Positions 23,041 to 35,759 of a DNA stretch of 64,000 nt are shown one piece after another. Source of the stretch: Gordionus sp. m RMFG-2023 (taxonomy: Eukaryota > Nematomorpha > Gordioida > Chordodea > Parachordodidae); the NCBI RefSeq assembly GCF_954871325.1, contig NC_088775.1, positions 72,083,561-72,147,560 on the forward strand, written 5' to 3'. A model generated the notes under the pieces. The model saw only the letters and a program-made list of their open reading frames with translations. It had not been told where the DNA came from and searched no databases. Position 1 is the first letter of the stretch, and every line of letters starts with the position of its first letter. The translations under genes were made by a program, and so were the position numbers.

Positions 23041-25370
23041 ATAAACTACGAATTGCCATGACTAAACTACGAATTGCCGTATTTAATGTTAAAATATAAT
23101 GACTTAGCTACGAATTGCCATATTTAATGTTAAATTATAATGACTAAACTACGAATTGCGGTAATTTATAATGACTAAACTACGAATTGCCATATTTAAT
23201 GTTAAAATAAAGTGACTAAACTACGAATTGCCGTTTTAATGTTAAATTATAATGACTAAATTACGAATTGCGGTAATTAATGTTAAATTATAATTATTAA
23301 ACTACGAATTGCCATATTTAATTATAAAATAACTTAACTTTGCCGTATCTAATGTTAAAATATAATGACTTAGCTACGAATTGCCATATTTAATGTTAAA
23401 TTATAATGACTAAACTACGAATTGCGGTAATTAATGATAAATTATAATGACTAAACTACGAATTGTCGTATTTAATGTTTAAATAAAGCGACCAAACTAC
23501 GAATTCCGGTAATTAATGTTAAATTAAAATGACTAAACTACGAATTACCGTATTTAATGTTAAAATAAAATGACTAAACTACGAATTGCGGTAATTAATG
23601 TTAAATTATAATGACTAAACTACGAATTGTCGTATTTAATGTTAAAATAAAATGACTAAACTACGAATTGCGGTAATTAATGTTAAATTATAATGATTAA
23701 ACTGCGAATTGCCATATATAATGTTAAATTATAATGATAAACTACGAATTGCGGTAATTAATGTTAAATTAAAATTACTAAACTACGAATTCCCGTTTTT
23801 AATGTTAATGACTAAACTACGAATTGTCGTATTTAATGTTAAAATAAAATGACTTAACTACGAATTGCCGTATTTAAAGTTAAAATAAAGTGACTAAACT
23901 ACGAATTGCCATATTTAATGATAAAATATAATGACTAAACTACGAATTACCATATTTAATGTTAAATTATAATGACTAAACTACGAATTGCGATAATTAA
24001 TGTTAAATTATAATGACTAAACTGATAAACTACCAATTTCGGTAATTAGTGTTAAATTAAAATGACTAAACTACGAATTGCCGTTTTTAATGTTAATGAC
24101 TAAACTACGAATTGCCGTTTTAATGTTAAATTATAATGACTAAACTACGAATTGCCATATTAATGTTAAAATAAAATGACTAAACTACGAATTGTCGTAT
24201 TTAATGTTAAAAAAAAATGACTAAACTACGAATTGCTGTAATTAATGATAAATTTCATAACTACGAATTGTCATATTTAATGTTAAATTAAATTGTCTAA
24301 GCAAAATATGTATATTTTGTAAATTTATGAACTAAATAAATTATTTATAATAAATATTGAAATTAAATAAGATTAGTCAAAAATTATAATATTTTCTAAA
24401 TATATTTATATTTTTTTGATTCATATATTATGAAATTGTAAAATAAAATACATCTTTAATATGTTATTTTTAATAATGTTAATTTTTAGGAAGATATAGA
24501 GAGGATTATGTTTATAAACAATAATAATTGTAACAAATTTTATAAATAAAATAGGAAATATATTATATACTTTATAATAGGTGTTAATGTTTAAATTTTG
24601 TTTTGAGGCAAAGTATAGTATGAATGTAGGGTAATAGTTGATAAAATCTAATATTTTTGACTAATTAAAACGATTAGCAGTTTAGTGATTATGATCATTT
24701 TTTTCTATCAAAGTTATGTTATCTCAATGTAATGTTAATTAAGGCAATTCGTAGTTTAGTCATTTTATTTTAAATTAAACACGGCAATTCGTAGTTTAGT
24801 CATTTTATTTTAACATTAATTACGGCAATTCGTAGTTTAGTCATTTTATTTTAACATTAATTACGGCAATTCGTAATTTAGTCATTATAATTTAACATTT
24901 ATTACCGCAATTCGTAGTTTAGTCATTTTATTTTAACATTAAATACAGCAATTCTTAGTTTAGTCATTTTATTTTAATATTAAATCGGCAATTCGTAGTT
25001 TAGTCATTTTATTTTTACATTAAATACGGCAATTCATAGTTTAGTTATTTTATTTTAACATTAAATACGGCAATTCGTAGTTTAGTCATTTTATTTTAAC
25101 ATTAAATACGGCAATTCTTAGTTTAGTCATTATATTTTAACATTAAATACGGCAATTCGTAGTTTAGTCACTTTATTTTAACATTAAATACGGCAATTCG
25201 TAGTGTAGTCACTAAATTTTAAGATTAAAACGGCAATTCGTAGTTTAGTCTTCCTATTTTACAGCATTTTATCATAATTTATCATTATATAGGGCAATTC
25301 GTAGTTTAGTATGGCAATTCGCAATTTACCTGGCAATTCGTAGTTTTTAGCAATTCGTATTTTAGTTATA
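23041..25370. mobile_element. Foldback-like element: two opposed arrays of ~41-bp repeats
   Basis: Left arm 23041-24290: about thirty units of 'tgactaaactacgaattgc' + 'ggtaattaatgttaaattataa' (about 41 bp, with 'ccgtatt' and 'cggtaat' versions). Right arm 24730-25370: about fifteen units of the reverse complement ('ggcaattcgtagtttagtca' + 'ttttattttaacattaaatac'). The arms flank a non-repeated AT-rich core of about 440 bp, itself bordered by a short inverted pair (ttagtcaaaaattat near 24375, atttttgactaatt near 24655). Opposed tandem-repeat arms with a loop match the architecture of foldback (FB/Galileo-like) transposons. No transposase is present. It interrupts a Ty3/gypsy pol fossil, so it arrived after that element. 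Confidence 0.7.
24291..24729. other. Core (loop) of the foldback-like element
   Basis: Non-repetitive, AT-rich, no open frame longer than a few dozen codons. Short inverted words lie just inside each arm. Nothing coding is recognised. Confidence 0.5.
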
Positions 25371-26652
25371 GCCGTTTTGTTCTTTATAGGTTCACCATTT
25401 CTAATGTAGTCTATGATTTCCATCAATTGGTCGTCAAGACCAGTTTCTTTCATTATCCTTTTGAAATTTACTGGTATATCCCATAAATTATTATCAACTT
25501 TTTTTCTATCTATGTTTGTATCATCTCTTCTGTATTCGTCTGTGGTAATCTCGACAAACAATCTGGTACTATATCTCGTTTTCCAGGTCTGTGGATTATC
25601 GTGAAATCATGAGCTCCCATCGCCAAATTCCATTTTTGAAGTAACATTGATATGAAAGTGTTTTCTTTGAGCCTTTTGTAAAAATAAATACAAGTGGTTT
25701 ATGGTCTGTAATTATTGTAAATTTTGTAACAATGAGATATTCTTGAAATTTCTTTATTGCATATACTATAGACAAGGCTTCTCTTTCAATAATTTATTTC
25801 TTATTTTAATAAAGTTTTTGAAGCGAACAATATGAAATAAAACGGCATTCAAACCTTTTTTTCGCAGCGTCAATAGCAATGTCTATAGGTAAATCTGGGT
25901 TGTAAAAATTTAACGTTGACGGACTACTTATTAACTTCTTCAAATCATCAAAGCTATTCTGATGTGTATCTTCCCATACAAATTTTTCTTTGTCAACTAT
26001 TTTATTAAAGGATCTGCTAAGTTTGCAAAGTTACATAAAAATTTTCTATAATGTTGATATCTCGGATTGTAATTATTTTGATACCTATGGTTAAAATGAT
26101 TTCCTTGATAGCTGTATCTCTGATAGTTGCTGAATCTTGGTGCTCATTGATGTTTGTTATGGCAATTTGTTGGTATATATGAATCCTTGTTATGGTTGTC
26201 GTATTTCACCATCTGTCTGTTTGAGCCCCCTTTTTTGTTCTTTCGCACATCTATCTGTTTTATCGACGAATTTTCACCTTCTATTTTTATATTTTCAAAT
26301 TTTTTCACGAATATCATTATTTATAGATGATATTATTACTTTTTCTATCGCTCTACTATAAGTTGGATTTATATTTATTGTTTAGCATACATATTATACG
26401 TACCCAGTTGCCAAATGTCTCACTTTTATTTTGAAAAGCAGCATTGAACTCCTTTAAGGATGCTTCGTGTGATTTACCAGGGTGTAGTAGTTTGAATCTT
26501 TCAAGCAAGATTGTAAGATTGCTGAATTCTATCGGTGTGCATATTACTTCTAGATTCATATACTCCTCATCGAATAACCTTGTTGTGAAAGTGTAAGCTT
26601 TTTCGATGTCGGTGATTTGAGAATCTTTAATATATCTAAACAGGAGACTCAA
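25259..26652 (-). pseudogene. Ty3/gypsy gag, RT/RNase H remnants
   Basis: Minus-strand pieces: a gag-like stretch (26356-26652; RYIKDSQITDIEKAYTFTTR, FNAAFQNKSETFGNWV), HYRKFLCNFANLADPLIK (RT thumb) with an RNase H part (FVWEDTHQNSFDDLKK), and KETGLDDQLMEIIDYIRNGEP (the linker that precedes integrase in this family). Fossil, several breaks. It connects in order to the integrase remnant on the far side of the foldback-like element. Confidence 0.7.
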
Positions 26653-26885
26653 TTAAATTATTTTTATATTAATTAAAGGTTTTGAAGAAAACAAGTTATA
26701 TTTTGTTTTAAATTAAATTTTATTTCTACTTTTAAAAAATCAAATAATAATAATGATAATATGTATAACAATCAACTGGTATATATACTAAAACATTTCA
26801 ATAGATATTCAAATTAATACTCAATTAACATTAAAATAAATTATTTCAACTGATCACAAATTTAAATAAACAACACAATTAACAT

Positions 26886-27002
26886 TTACCTCTTCGACAA
26901 AGTATCAAGTTGCTCCTCGGTGGGCGCATAAGTCTGTTTGAGTCGCGTGAGTCCATACGTTTTCGTAGGTTTGTTAAAATCGTTGTACGTTATCATTATC
27001 AT
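26886..27002 (-). CDS. Small ORF next to the polypurine tract of the TRIM-like element
   Basis: A minus-strand frame of 38 codons reading MIMITYNDFNKPTK, then YGLTRLKQTYAPTEEQ and LDTLSKR, stop. It is much less AT-rich than the rest of the element. I recognise no family. It could be a fragment of a host gene picked up by the element or the tail of a lost element protein. Confidence 0.3.
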   Translation of the reverse strand: MIMITYNDFNKPTKTYGLTRLKQTYAPTEEQLDTLSKR

Positions 27003-28089
27003 AAGGAATAATTGATCAAATTTGAATATATGGAATACGGAATAAAATTTTAAATTTAAAAAAAAGAATTTGGAATAAAAATTTTGGAATATGGAATGAT
27101 AAATATGTAGAATTATGTAAGAATGATTCTATAATATTTTGCGATTTAGAATAAAAATTTTGGAATATGGAATGATAAATATGTAGAATTCCGTAAGAAT
27201 GATAATATAATATTTTGCGTTTTTTTTAAATTTTGCATTTTATATATTTTATTTTAATAATTTAAGTTGCGTTTTAATATTTTATTTTATTAATTTAAGT
27301 TGCGTTTTAATATTTAATTTATTTATATTTATTTTCAATCTCCGAGGTTAAAATATGCAAATAAAATATTATTCACATTTCCCTCTCTTTAAATAAAAAA
27401 TTTAAATTTCACACCCTAGTTTTTATTCAAAAAGTGTTATTTTTAATAAAAATTCTTCATAAGATAATTTTTAGAAAATGATCTCATCACATCATTTAAA
27501 TACTTATCTAAAATAAAGATGTTACATAACTTGTCTTCAAAAGCTTTATTTCAAAAACATTTTTATCATATTAAGTATTACTTATAAGGGTTATTTAAAT
27601 CAATCATGTGGTTTAAACCTTTTAATTCATGTTTTAATTACATTTTAATATATTTAAAATTAAAGTTTTATCTTCTTGTTTAGGATTTTTAATGGTTTAT
27701 TTTTAATTATATCTAAAAATTCATCTTTAGGTTTAGTTAATTCACTAAGAAATTAAGTAAATAATTTTTTAAGGCTTTTTATGTGTTCAAATATGTCCAT
27801 TATTGATTTACATTTAAGTTATTTTAATAAGTAAATTTATAACATGCCTTTATCACGGCATAAAATTTTAATTTATAATAACTTTTCTTCTTACATGGAT
27901 TAGAATAATAAGTAATCATCATTGGTCTCACAATATAGAATTCATAACCTAACGTCCAACTTCTATATCGGTTCTTTCTAGGTTGTCACATTAGATTAGG
28001 TGTTGGTCATCATATTCCAGTCCAACAGCCAGAGCCAGGACACCCTGAAGAAAGAAGCTTTTTGCATGAAAGAACGTGCTAAGGTTTGA

Positions 28090-28602
28090 TTCTTGGTCAT
28101 CTCAATAGATTAGGTAGTCATCTCAATAGATTAGGCATTGGTCTTATCAATAGATTAGGTAGTCATCTTAATAGATTAGGCATTGGTCATATCAATAGAT
28201 TATAGTCATCTCAACAGGTAGTCATCTCAATAGATTAGGCATTGGTCATATCAATAGATTAGGTAGTCATCTCAATAGATTAGGCATTGGTCATATCAAT
28301 AGATTAGGTAATCATCTCAATAGATTAGGCATTGATCATGTCAATAGATTAGGTAGTCATCTCAATAGGTTAAGCAGTCATCTCAATAGATTAGGCATTG
28401 ATCATTTCAATAGATTAGGTAGTCATCTCAATAGATTAGGTAGTCATCTCAATAGGTTCGGTAGTCATCTCAATAGGTAAGGCATTGGTCATATCAATAG
28501 ATTAGGTAGTCATCTCAATAGATTAGGTAGTCATCTCAATAGATTAGGCAGTCATATCAATAGATAAGGTAGTCATCTCAATAGATTAGGCAGTCATATC
28601 AA
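28090..28602. repeat. Tandem array of 21-24-bp units
   Basis: About 25 units of 'agtcatctcaatagattagg' (+t) mixed with a longer variant 'cattggtcatatcaatagat' (+tagg). The two versions alternate in blocks, which points to higher-order duplication. It lies in the interior of the TRIM-like element, directly upstream of its primer-binding side. Confidence 0.85.
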
Positions 28603-29560
28603 TTCGAATTTAATTTTTACTTTTTTTTTTAATTTTAGGCAAATTTTATATATGTTATTTTTTTTTTACAAAAACGTACCGGGGCGCCATGAAAGAAAAC
28701 AAGTTATTTTTGTGTTTTAAATTAACTTTATTTCTACTTTTAAAAAATTAAATAATAATAATGATAATATGTATAACAATCAACTGGTATATATACTAAA
28801 ACATTTCACTAGATATTCAAATTAATACTCAATTAACAATAAAATAAATTATTTCAACTGATCACAAATTTAAATAAACAACACAATTAACAGGTTTCAT
28901 TCAGAATTATTTTATTATTTAAATATTTATAACATCATAAATTTATAATATATGATAAGAAAAAAAAATATACAATACAACTTTAGTATTTTTATATCCT
29001 TTTGCCTTTATAATAAATAATTTTCCTTGACTGTCCATGCATTCTTTGCCTTGTATAAGCCTGTACGCAGTCAACATATCGTCCAATCTATCATAGTAAA
29101 AATGAATTCTTCTTGTCCTTGACATGTGAAAGTGTAATCACATTTAGTGTCATCATATATGCATGCGTCTAATCTAGTGTCTTATTGGTAATTTACGATT
29201 ATTAAATATCTATGTCATGTTTAAGTAGCAAAAGTTCGCTGCCATCATAATATTTACTGAAGGCAAAGGAATCTATTAATCAAAATTTTCAAGTAATTTA
29301 TATTAAATTTTAATAAAAGTTTATTTTCAAATCATTTATATATATGTCTTCTTTCTTTAACAATTTCGTCGACACATATGTAGAGTTAAAGAAAATAAAA
29401 TATAAAAAGAAACCTAACTAAAATAAAGTAAATGAAAAAATATAATTTATCATTAAGTAAAATTCATTTAGTTTTTTAACTAAAAATAACATTTAAACTT
29501 TTTAAACGAAATTGGCCTTTTAAAACTTTTAATAAATAATAGTTTTATAAGTATCGGATT

Positions 29561-30720
29561 CTTAGATATTAAAATTCGTTGGTTTTTTTAAATTTTAAAA
29601 AAAATCAAGATGAGTAATTATAAATTAATTCATATTCTATTAAGTATGGATAATTAAGTATATATATATATGGTATAATTGAACTCTATAAAACAATGTT
29701 TCTTCTTGTTCTTCAGAAAGGTTGAGTTGTATATCATTATTATTTATTAATTAGAATGATATTATAATATTATTTCTATTAATTAGACATTACTAATATA
29801 ATAAACACATTTGTAGAATATAAATTAATATTATTATTAATTTAATATATAATTGATATAGTTTGCTAAAGCAATAAATGTATTATTCCCTTGACCTACC
29901 CCCTTTGAATACAGGCCCCCTATCCCTCATAGAAAAATGGGAAGCAAACTGATCCACCCCCCTCACTCTGTAGACGCTGACTTGGACCACAAAGTTTATT
30001 ATTAAAGCATATCTTAACCTCGTCTTGGATATAATTATAAATAGTTCAGTTAAAAATCAAAATCTCATTTATGTTAATATTCTCCAGTTTAAATCTTAAC
30101 TTGTAGATAATTATAAATAATCTTAGAATTAAACAAATCTAAAATATTATATAGATAGTCAATTTAAGCAAAAATTTTAAAAAATATTTAAGCACATCTT
30201 GAAAAAATCAAATAATTTTTTGTTTGTTTTCTATTTTGCTTGTTTTCTTATTTTTTTTATATTTCTTTAATAGGCTTGAAACCTTACATAATATTTTGGC
30301 ACAAAAATTTATATGCAATATTTAATTATTCTAGTAAATATAAATTTATATTTTATCGCCCGTAAAACGTGATACGTGATATATAGCTCTTTTGCCCTCT
30401 AGCATTGAAGGTTCAACAGAGCTACGCTAGGTTTTCCTCATATACATCTAATTGAAACTAATTTAATTTGGGTGTAAAAAATATAAGCCGCACTTACTTG
30501 TAGGCGCAACATTTCGAAAAATGTTACTTAAACCTCTATAGTTTTATTAAAAAGGAGTGGGACAGAAAAGAGCCTTACCCGAGAACTACAGTATAATTTG
30601 ATTATAAGGGTGAGTGATGGCTGATTTTAAGTTTAAATTCTTTAGTGTAAGTCTAAAATGAGATTTAATGTTCTCAGAATCTGTAAATAAAGATTGATAT
30701 ATTTTGTAGCCTATCTCTTA
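29561..30720. other. Spacer between the two gypsy fossils
   Basis: No gene seen. A patch at 29880-29995 is GC-richer (ccttgacctaccccc, gtagacgctgacttgg) without an open frame. Bases 30590-30695 are the inverted counterpart of 58140-58250 (shared 'tggctgattttaagtttaaa' + 'ttctttagtgtaagtct'). Confidence 0.45.
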
Positions 30721-31403
30721 TGTATTTTTATAATTTAATATTTATTTCGTTTTCTCTAAAGATTTTTTTAGACACATTTAAATTCTTTATTTTTCTATTT
30801 TCGATAAAAACAAAAAAATTACAATTCTATACAAAAAAGTTAACTATAAAAAAAATTTCTTTTTTAATAATTCCTACGCGAAAAAAAAAATCAATATATT
30901 AAAAATAAATGATCTAGTTTTCCACTTTTTCATATAAAAATAAATTACAACCTTTACATTTTCTCTTTTACATATAAAAATACAATATATCCTTGATAAC
31001 ATTGCAATAACAATCAATTAACATAAAAATAATAAACATAATATTACAACACGCCCCCTTTTATTAGGAACAAAAATCCTGGGCAAAATTATTTATTTTT
31101 TCATCACTTTACAAAAAAAACAATCAGCGTATAAGCCTTCAATAAATGATTCACATATTTTTTAAGCATTATTTTTATGTTTGTATTTCTTCTTTATCGC
31201 TTCATACACTCGCTCAGATCTTCAGTGATAGTCATCTCAGTATTGTTTTAATTGAATAGGACCATTCTAACGTTGCTATCCTCCGTTCTTTAAGGCGATT
31301 TTTGTAGTAGCCGTTTTAATGTCGTTCCTCTTTTACGTTGGACATACGGTGTTCGTGGACAGTGGTTGCTTCTTGATTACACGATTATTTACACCATTGA
31401 AAT

Positions 31404-34247
31404 CTACGTCTTTATTAACCCAAAACTTTCTTTAAATATTTTCCTTTTTACAATTTCCTCTTTCAACCATTTCTGTGCAACTCTCTTCCATAAGTGATCT
31501 GTGAGCCTGACCCCTTCACTGTTATCATCAAATTTTACCCTATTTAATTTGTTTCCCAAATTTTCTATTACTACACCTTTCTCCCATTTTTTTGCTTCCA
31601 TATAATTAATCCACACTAACTGTCCAACCGCATATTCCAATTCCCTTCCATCGACCTCTATAGCCGGTTTACTAGGTACTAACATATCCAAAAACATCCT
31701 TACTTCCGGCCTATCATTTTTTCTGCCGGGGACAAGCCATCTTTTCCCATCGCATTATTATAATATAAATGTTTCACCCATATTTCTCCTTTTCCTCTTT
31801 TCGTCTTCTTCAACCATCCTTTAACCGTCGGTAGCGTTACCATCCGTTCCACTAGTTCATTGGAACTGGGATGATACGATGGCGCTACCATATGATACAC
31901 AGCCGTTTTCTCACAGAACCTTTTGAATTCCCCACCGATAAAAGCTGGTCCTCCATCTGATACAACAGTTTTCGAAATACCAAACTTCGATCATATTTTC
32001 TTAAAATGTTTAATCACAATATTCGCAGTTAACCCATGAATTTCTTCAAATTCTATCCATTTGGAGAATGTATCTACACTTAATATATACTTTTTTCCTT
32101 CATATTAAAAAAAAACAACATGAATTCTCTTTCCTGGTTCTATAACTTTTGGTCATGCTCCATTTGTATCCTTACGGGGCATGTCGGACCATGTATTGCA
32201 AATCTCACATTCCTTTTCCAACTTAGCAATATCCTCGTTCATTTTCGGCCACCATACGTATTCTCTTCCCCATTGCTTCATACGAGTAACTCCTTGATTA
32301 TCCGCATGTATAACATTTAAAAAAAATTTCCCTCAACCGTCGGGATATAACAGCTCGTGTCCCCTCATGAAACAATCGTCCACTACCGTTAATTCTGTTT
32401 CAATATTTTTGAAAACTTTATCATAATCTTTTCATGACCTTTTTCCCATTAGACATAATTTAACTACCGCTAATTCTCTATCTTTCCTTCTATTTGTATA
32501 TCTTCCCATGTCGTTGGGCTATCTTTTATACCTCGCATTACCACACGTACCAGACATTCTTCCCGATTATCATATTTCAATTCATCAGATTTATCCACAC
32601 TTTCCCCCTCTCCTAATCTCGATAAATTATCAGGTAATTGATTCTCCCTTCCCCTTCGATATTTTAAGTCCAAATCAAAACTTCCTACTAATAACAACCA
32701 TCGCTGAAGTCGAGGCGACAGTATCAATTCTTTATTATCTTTTTTAAATATATGTATTGATGGCTTATGATCTGTAAAAACAACAAACTTCCCAACCTAT
32801 AAGGTATTCGCGACACTTTGTTAACCCAAAAATCACAGCCAAAGCCTCTTGTTATATCACTGAATATCGTTTTTCTACCTCTCTAAATACTCTCGAGAAA
32901 AATAAAACAGGTCTTTCTATCCCATCTATTAAATGCAACATCGCCCCACCTACTCCTCTATTACATGCGTCTACAGCCAAAATTACTTCCAAATCACTAC
33001 TAAAACATACCAGAATTCGCTCTTTTCCAATTCTCTCCTTTAATGTTCTGAACGCAATCTCTTGTTCCTCTTCCCATTCAAAATGTACTCCTTTTCTTAA
33101 TAATTCATATAAAGGAGCAGCTAATTCCTCAAAATTCGATATAAACCGATGGTAATAATTCACCATTCCCATAAACAACCAAACCTCTACCTTACTGGTT
33201 TGCCTATTTGAATTCGCAATACTCAACTAATTTTTATAAAACGGTTTTACTTCCATTCCATTAATTTTATGACCCAAATATGTCACTTCAGTTACTCCCA
33301 ACACATTCTTTTCACGACTAGCCTTTAATCCTTTATTTCCAATCCTAATAAACACTTATTGCCTATCACCATGCTGTTTATTCCTTATTCCAACAACCAA
33401 AACATCATCCATATAATAAAAAACACTCTCTAAACCTTGGAAAACAGCAGCCATTGTACACTGAAAAATAGGGGCTGATTACTTAACCCAAACGGTAACC
33501 GACAAAAAGTAAACAATTTCTTGAAAGTTGTTATCGTCAACAACTTCCGAGTCGTTTTTGCCATCGGATTGCAAATAAGCTTACGAAAAATCAATCTTGG
33601 AAAAATATTTTTCTCCTTTCAAACTGGCCAAAATTTTTTCTATTCGCGGTGACGGATATTTTACCTCTACAAACCAAGGATTCAATGTCACCCTAAAATC
33701 TGCGCACAACCTCAACCTTCCATTGGCCTTTCGCACCGGAACCAATGGAGTTGCCCATTCACTGTAACTAATAGGACAAATAATTCCTTCTCCCACCCAG
33801 TTATCCAACTCTTTTTCCATTTCCTCCCTCCATTTAATTGGAATTCTTCGCACCGGACAATAGCGGTATAAAGCCTTCTTTTAAAAGGAGATCAACTTCA
33901 TCACTAAACTCCATTTATCCTCAAAAATTTCACTATAATTTTTAAAAATTGCCACGGCACTTAGCTAATTCTCCAAATTTGGCAATTGTTCCTTACCTTC
34001 CCCTACATTACACTCTCCACTTTTTTATCAATAATCCACAAATTTAAATAATCAACTATATCACAAACGGTATTTCACTTTTTCCTAAAACCTTTATTTC
34101 CGATCCATCAAACTGTCTAACTATCATCTCCTCTTCAATTATACTCTCTTCCGGCCAATATTCACAATAATTTTTATATCTTACAATCGATATTGCAGCA
34201 CCTGTATCCAACGAAGATATTTCTCTTCTTCCTACAACTATTTCCAC
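31404..34247 (-). pseudogene. Ty3/gypsy pol remnants of the older host element
   Basis: Minus-strand order: protease (SSLDTGAAISIVRYKNY), RT fingers and palm (WREEMEKELDNWVGEGII, KANGRLRLCADFRVTLN, YFSKIDFS), thumb and RNase H (MGMVNYYHRFISNFEELA, LEVILAVDACNRGVGGAML, QRWLLLVGSFDLDLKYRRG), integrase C-terminal part (MVAPSYHPSSNELVERM, VKHLYYNNAMGKDGLSPAE) and a chromatin-side tail (VGQLVWINYMEAKKWEKG). All standard Ty3/gypsy blocks in the right order. Fossil, several breaks. Confidence 0.85.
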
Positions 34248-34621
34248 ACGAGGACATTTATCCTTCTCGCTTTTGACCTCTAATTAAAATTGGAATTCTA
34301 TAATTTTTCATATTTTCATCATTTACTAAATTTATATTTCTCTTATTTACTAAATTTCCTTTAATTTCTTTATCTCTACCCACTGGAAATCTCATGTCAA
34401 TCTTTGATGTAATAACTCCCACTTTACTATTTTCTCTATCATTTAGTCACCTCTCCGGACATTCCATCGCCCGATGTCCTCCATTCCTGCATTTAAAACA
34501 TATAATCATTCATCTTTACCTTCGTCCCCCTTCACAACATCATTATTTTGTACCATTCTTACATTGGATACTGCTGCTAAATATTTCCCTGCCGGAAATG
34601 CTCTCCCATTTATTGGTTCTT

Positions 34622-35211
34622 TTACATAACAATAGAATGTCCCATTTTTCCATATCTTTCACATTGACATGTCTTTTGATTATTTCCATTACTACGATAC
34701 GTCGGAACAAAATATTTTCCCCTGCTATGCCCTACTCCTCCACATCTATTACATTTAATCGGCTGCTTGTTAAACGTTGCACAATTCTGAGCACAATTTC
34801 TACTTATATGCCCCAATTCCCCACATGCATAATATCTCACATCTTGCATATTCATCTTTTGTCGATTAAATTCGTCTCGAAAAAAATTCTCTCTTTCCCA
34901 ATTTTCCTTTTCATTTCTCTATAAGCTCATTGGATTGGCGTATTATACTCGTTAAAATGATCGTATTCCCTATTATTCATTCGATCCTGTCTTCTGAAAT
35001 CCTTTTCATACCTTCTCCCATAATTCTCTCCATGACTATCAGTATTTCGTTTATTACCTCTCATTCCTTGTTCATCTTTAATATCTATTTCTCTTTTATT
35101 ATTAATACCTTTTCGTTCGTTCCCCGCCCTAACAATATTAACACTTTTTCTCATTCCATATATCATATTTTCATTTAAAATTATCCATATTTTATCTTTT
35201 AAATTTATCAT
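34622..35211 (-). pseudogene. Gag and zinc-knuckle region of the older host element
   Basis: Minus strand: a charged segment (34927-35211; NIVRAGNERKGINNKREIDI) and three knuckle-type motifs (34622-34855; CGELGHISRNC, CNRCGGVGHSRGK, CERYGKMGHSIVM). The motif order resembles the matching ORF of the younger element at 39675. It ends at the insertion point of that younger element. Confidence 0.7.
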
Positions 35212-35214
35212 TTC

Positions 35215-35749
35215 TGTTACAAGTCCGAACTTAACTTAGGGTGTTAATGTTGTATTGGGAGAGCTAATTAGGAATCAAAGGTATATTAAATAAAATAAAG
35301 GATTAATTTTAATAATAACGATTGCTAACCACTTACTTTTGAGCACACCTAAAATAATATAATGTAAACTCTTTTAAATAATTCCAATTTATTAAATTGT
35401 CGTATTACTTTTCTCTATTCAGAAATATTTAGAATCTCCCTGTCTATAATTAATTTCAGATACTATAATTAATGTAAAACAAATTTTTCCTTTTTTATAA
35501 AAATCCACTCTAACTAACTTTATTGAAAATTGAATCATATATATATACATAATTATTTGCATATTAAATATGATAATTTTTCGAAGAATAAAAATATAAA
35601 ATTAAAATATTATCATTTAAATATAAAAATGTAAAATCTAGTACAACTATTACTAATTTTTCGCAGAATAAACATATAAAATTAAACTATTATTATTCAA
35701 ATATAAAAATGTTAAATTTCGTACAATATTAAATTTACATAATACCACA
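35215..35749 (-). repeat. 3' LTR of the young Ty3/gypsy element
   Basis: Pairs with 40250-40786. Begins 'tgttacaagtccgaactt' and ends 'acataataccaca' on the plus strand. About eight to ten differences from its partner, mainly substitutions and two small indels. Confidence 0.93.
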
Positions 35750-35759
35750 TCTCCCTCCT

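Larger units (their letters stand above)
26683..28892 (-). mobile_element. Small non-autonomous LTR retrotransposon (TRIM-like) with intact ends
   Basis: LTRs 26683-26884 and 28690-28892 are about 96-97 percent alike, run TG..CA, and are flanked by identical GGTTT at 26678-26682 and 28893-28897. Reading on the minus strand, the LTR at 28892-28690 is followed immediately by TGGCGCCCCGGTACG, a good primer-binding site, and GAAGAGGTAAA precedes the LTR at 26884, a polypurine tract. That fixes the orientation. No gag or pol is present. The 1.8-kb interior holds a 38-codon open frame next to the polypurine tract, a pair of ~85-bp direct repeats (27070-27225), and a tandem array (28090-28602). It looks structurally whole for a non-autonomous element and sits in the older gypsy fossil. 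Confidence 0.88.
21450..29560 (-). mobile_element. Old Ty3/gypsy LTR retrotransposon fossil, twice invaded
   Basis: The two ends share a direct repeat of about 165 bp (21465-21630 and 29380-29545; landmarks 'aaaataaagt', 'tttaactaaaaataacattt'), the visible part of eroded LTRs. Between them, in minus-strand order: a short gag-side ORF (28943-29125), gag-like sequence (26356-26652), remnants of reverse transcriptase thumb and RNase H (about 25.56-26.1 kb), the linker before integrase (25259-25561), then the integrase zinc-binding and core region (22030-23036). It is broken at many points and has lost sequence between gag and RT. A foldback-like element sits in the RNase H-integrase linker, and a small LTR element sits on the gag side. 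It is older than both guests. Confidence 0.75.

Noticed and set aside
23041-25370. CRISPR-like array
   Set aside because: The units are tandem repeats with no unique spacers, in a spliced eukaryotic genome; two opposed arrays fit a foldback element instead.
28090-28602. CRISPR-like or minisatellite promoter array
   Set aside because: Units are contiguous variants of each other without spacers and belong to the interior of an LTR element.
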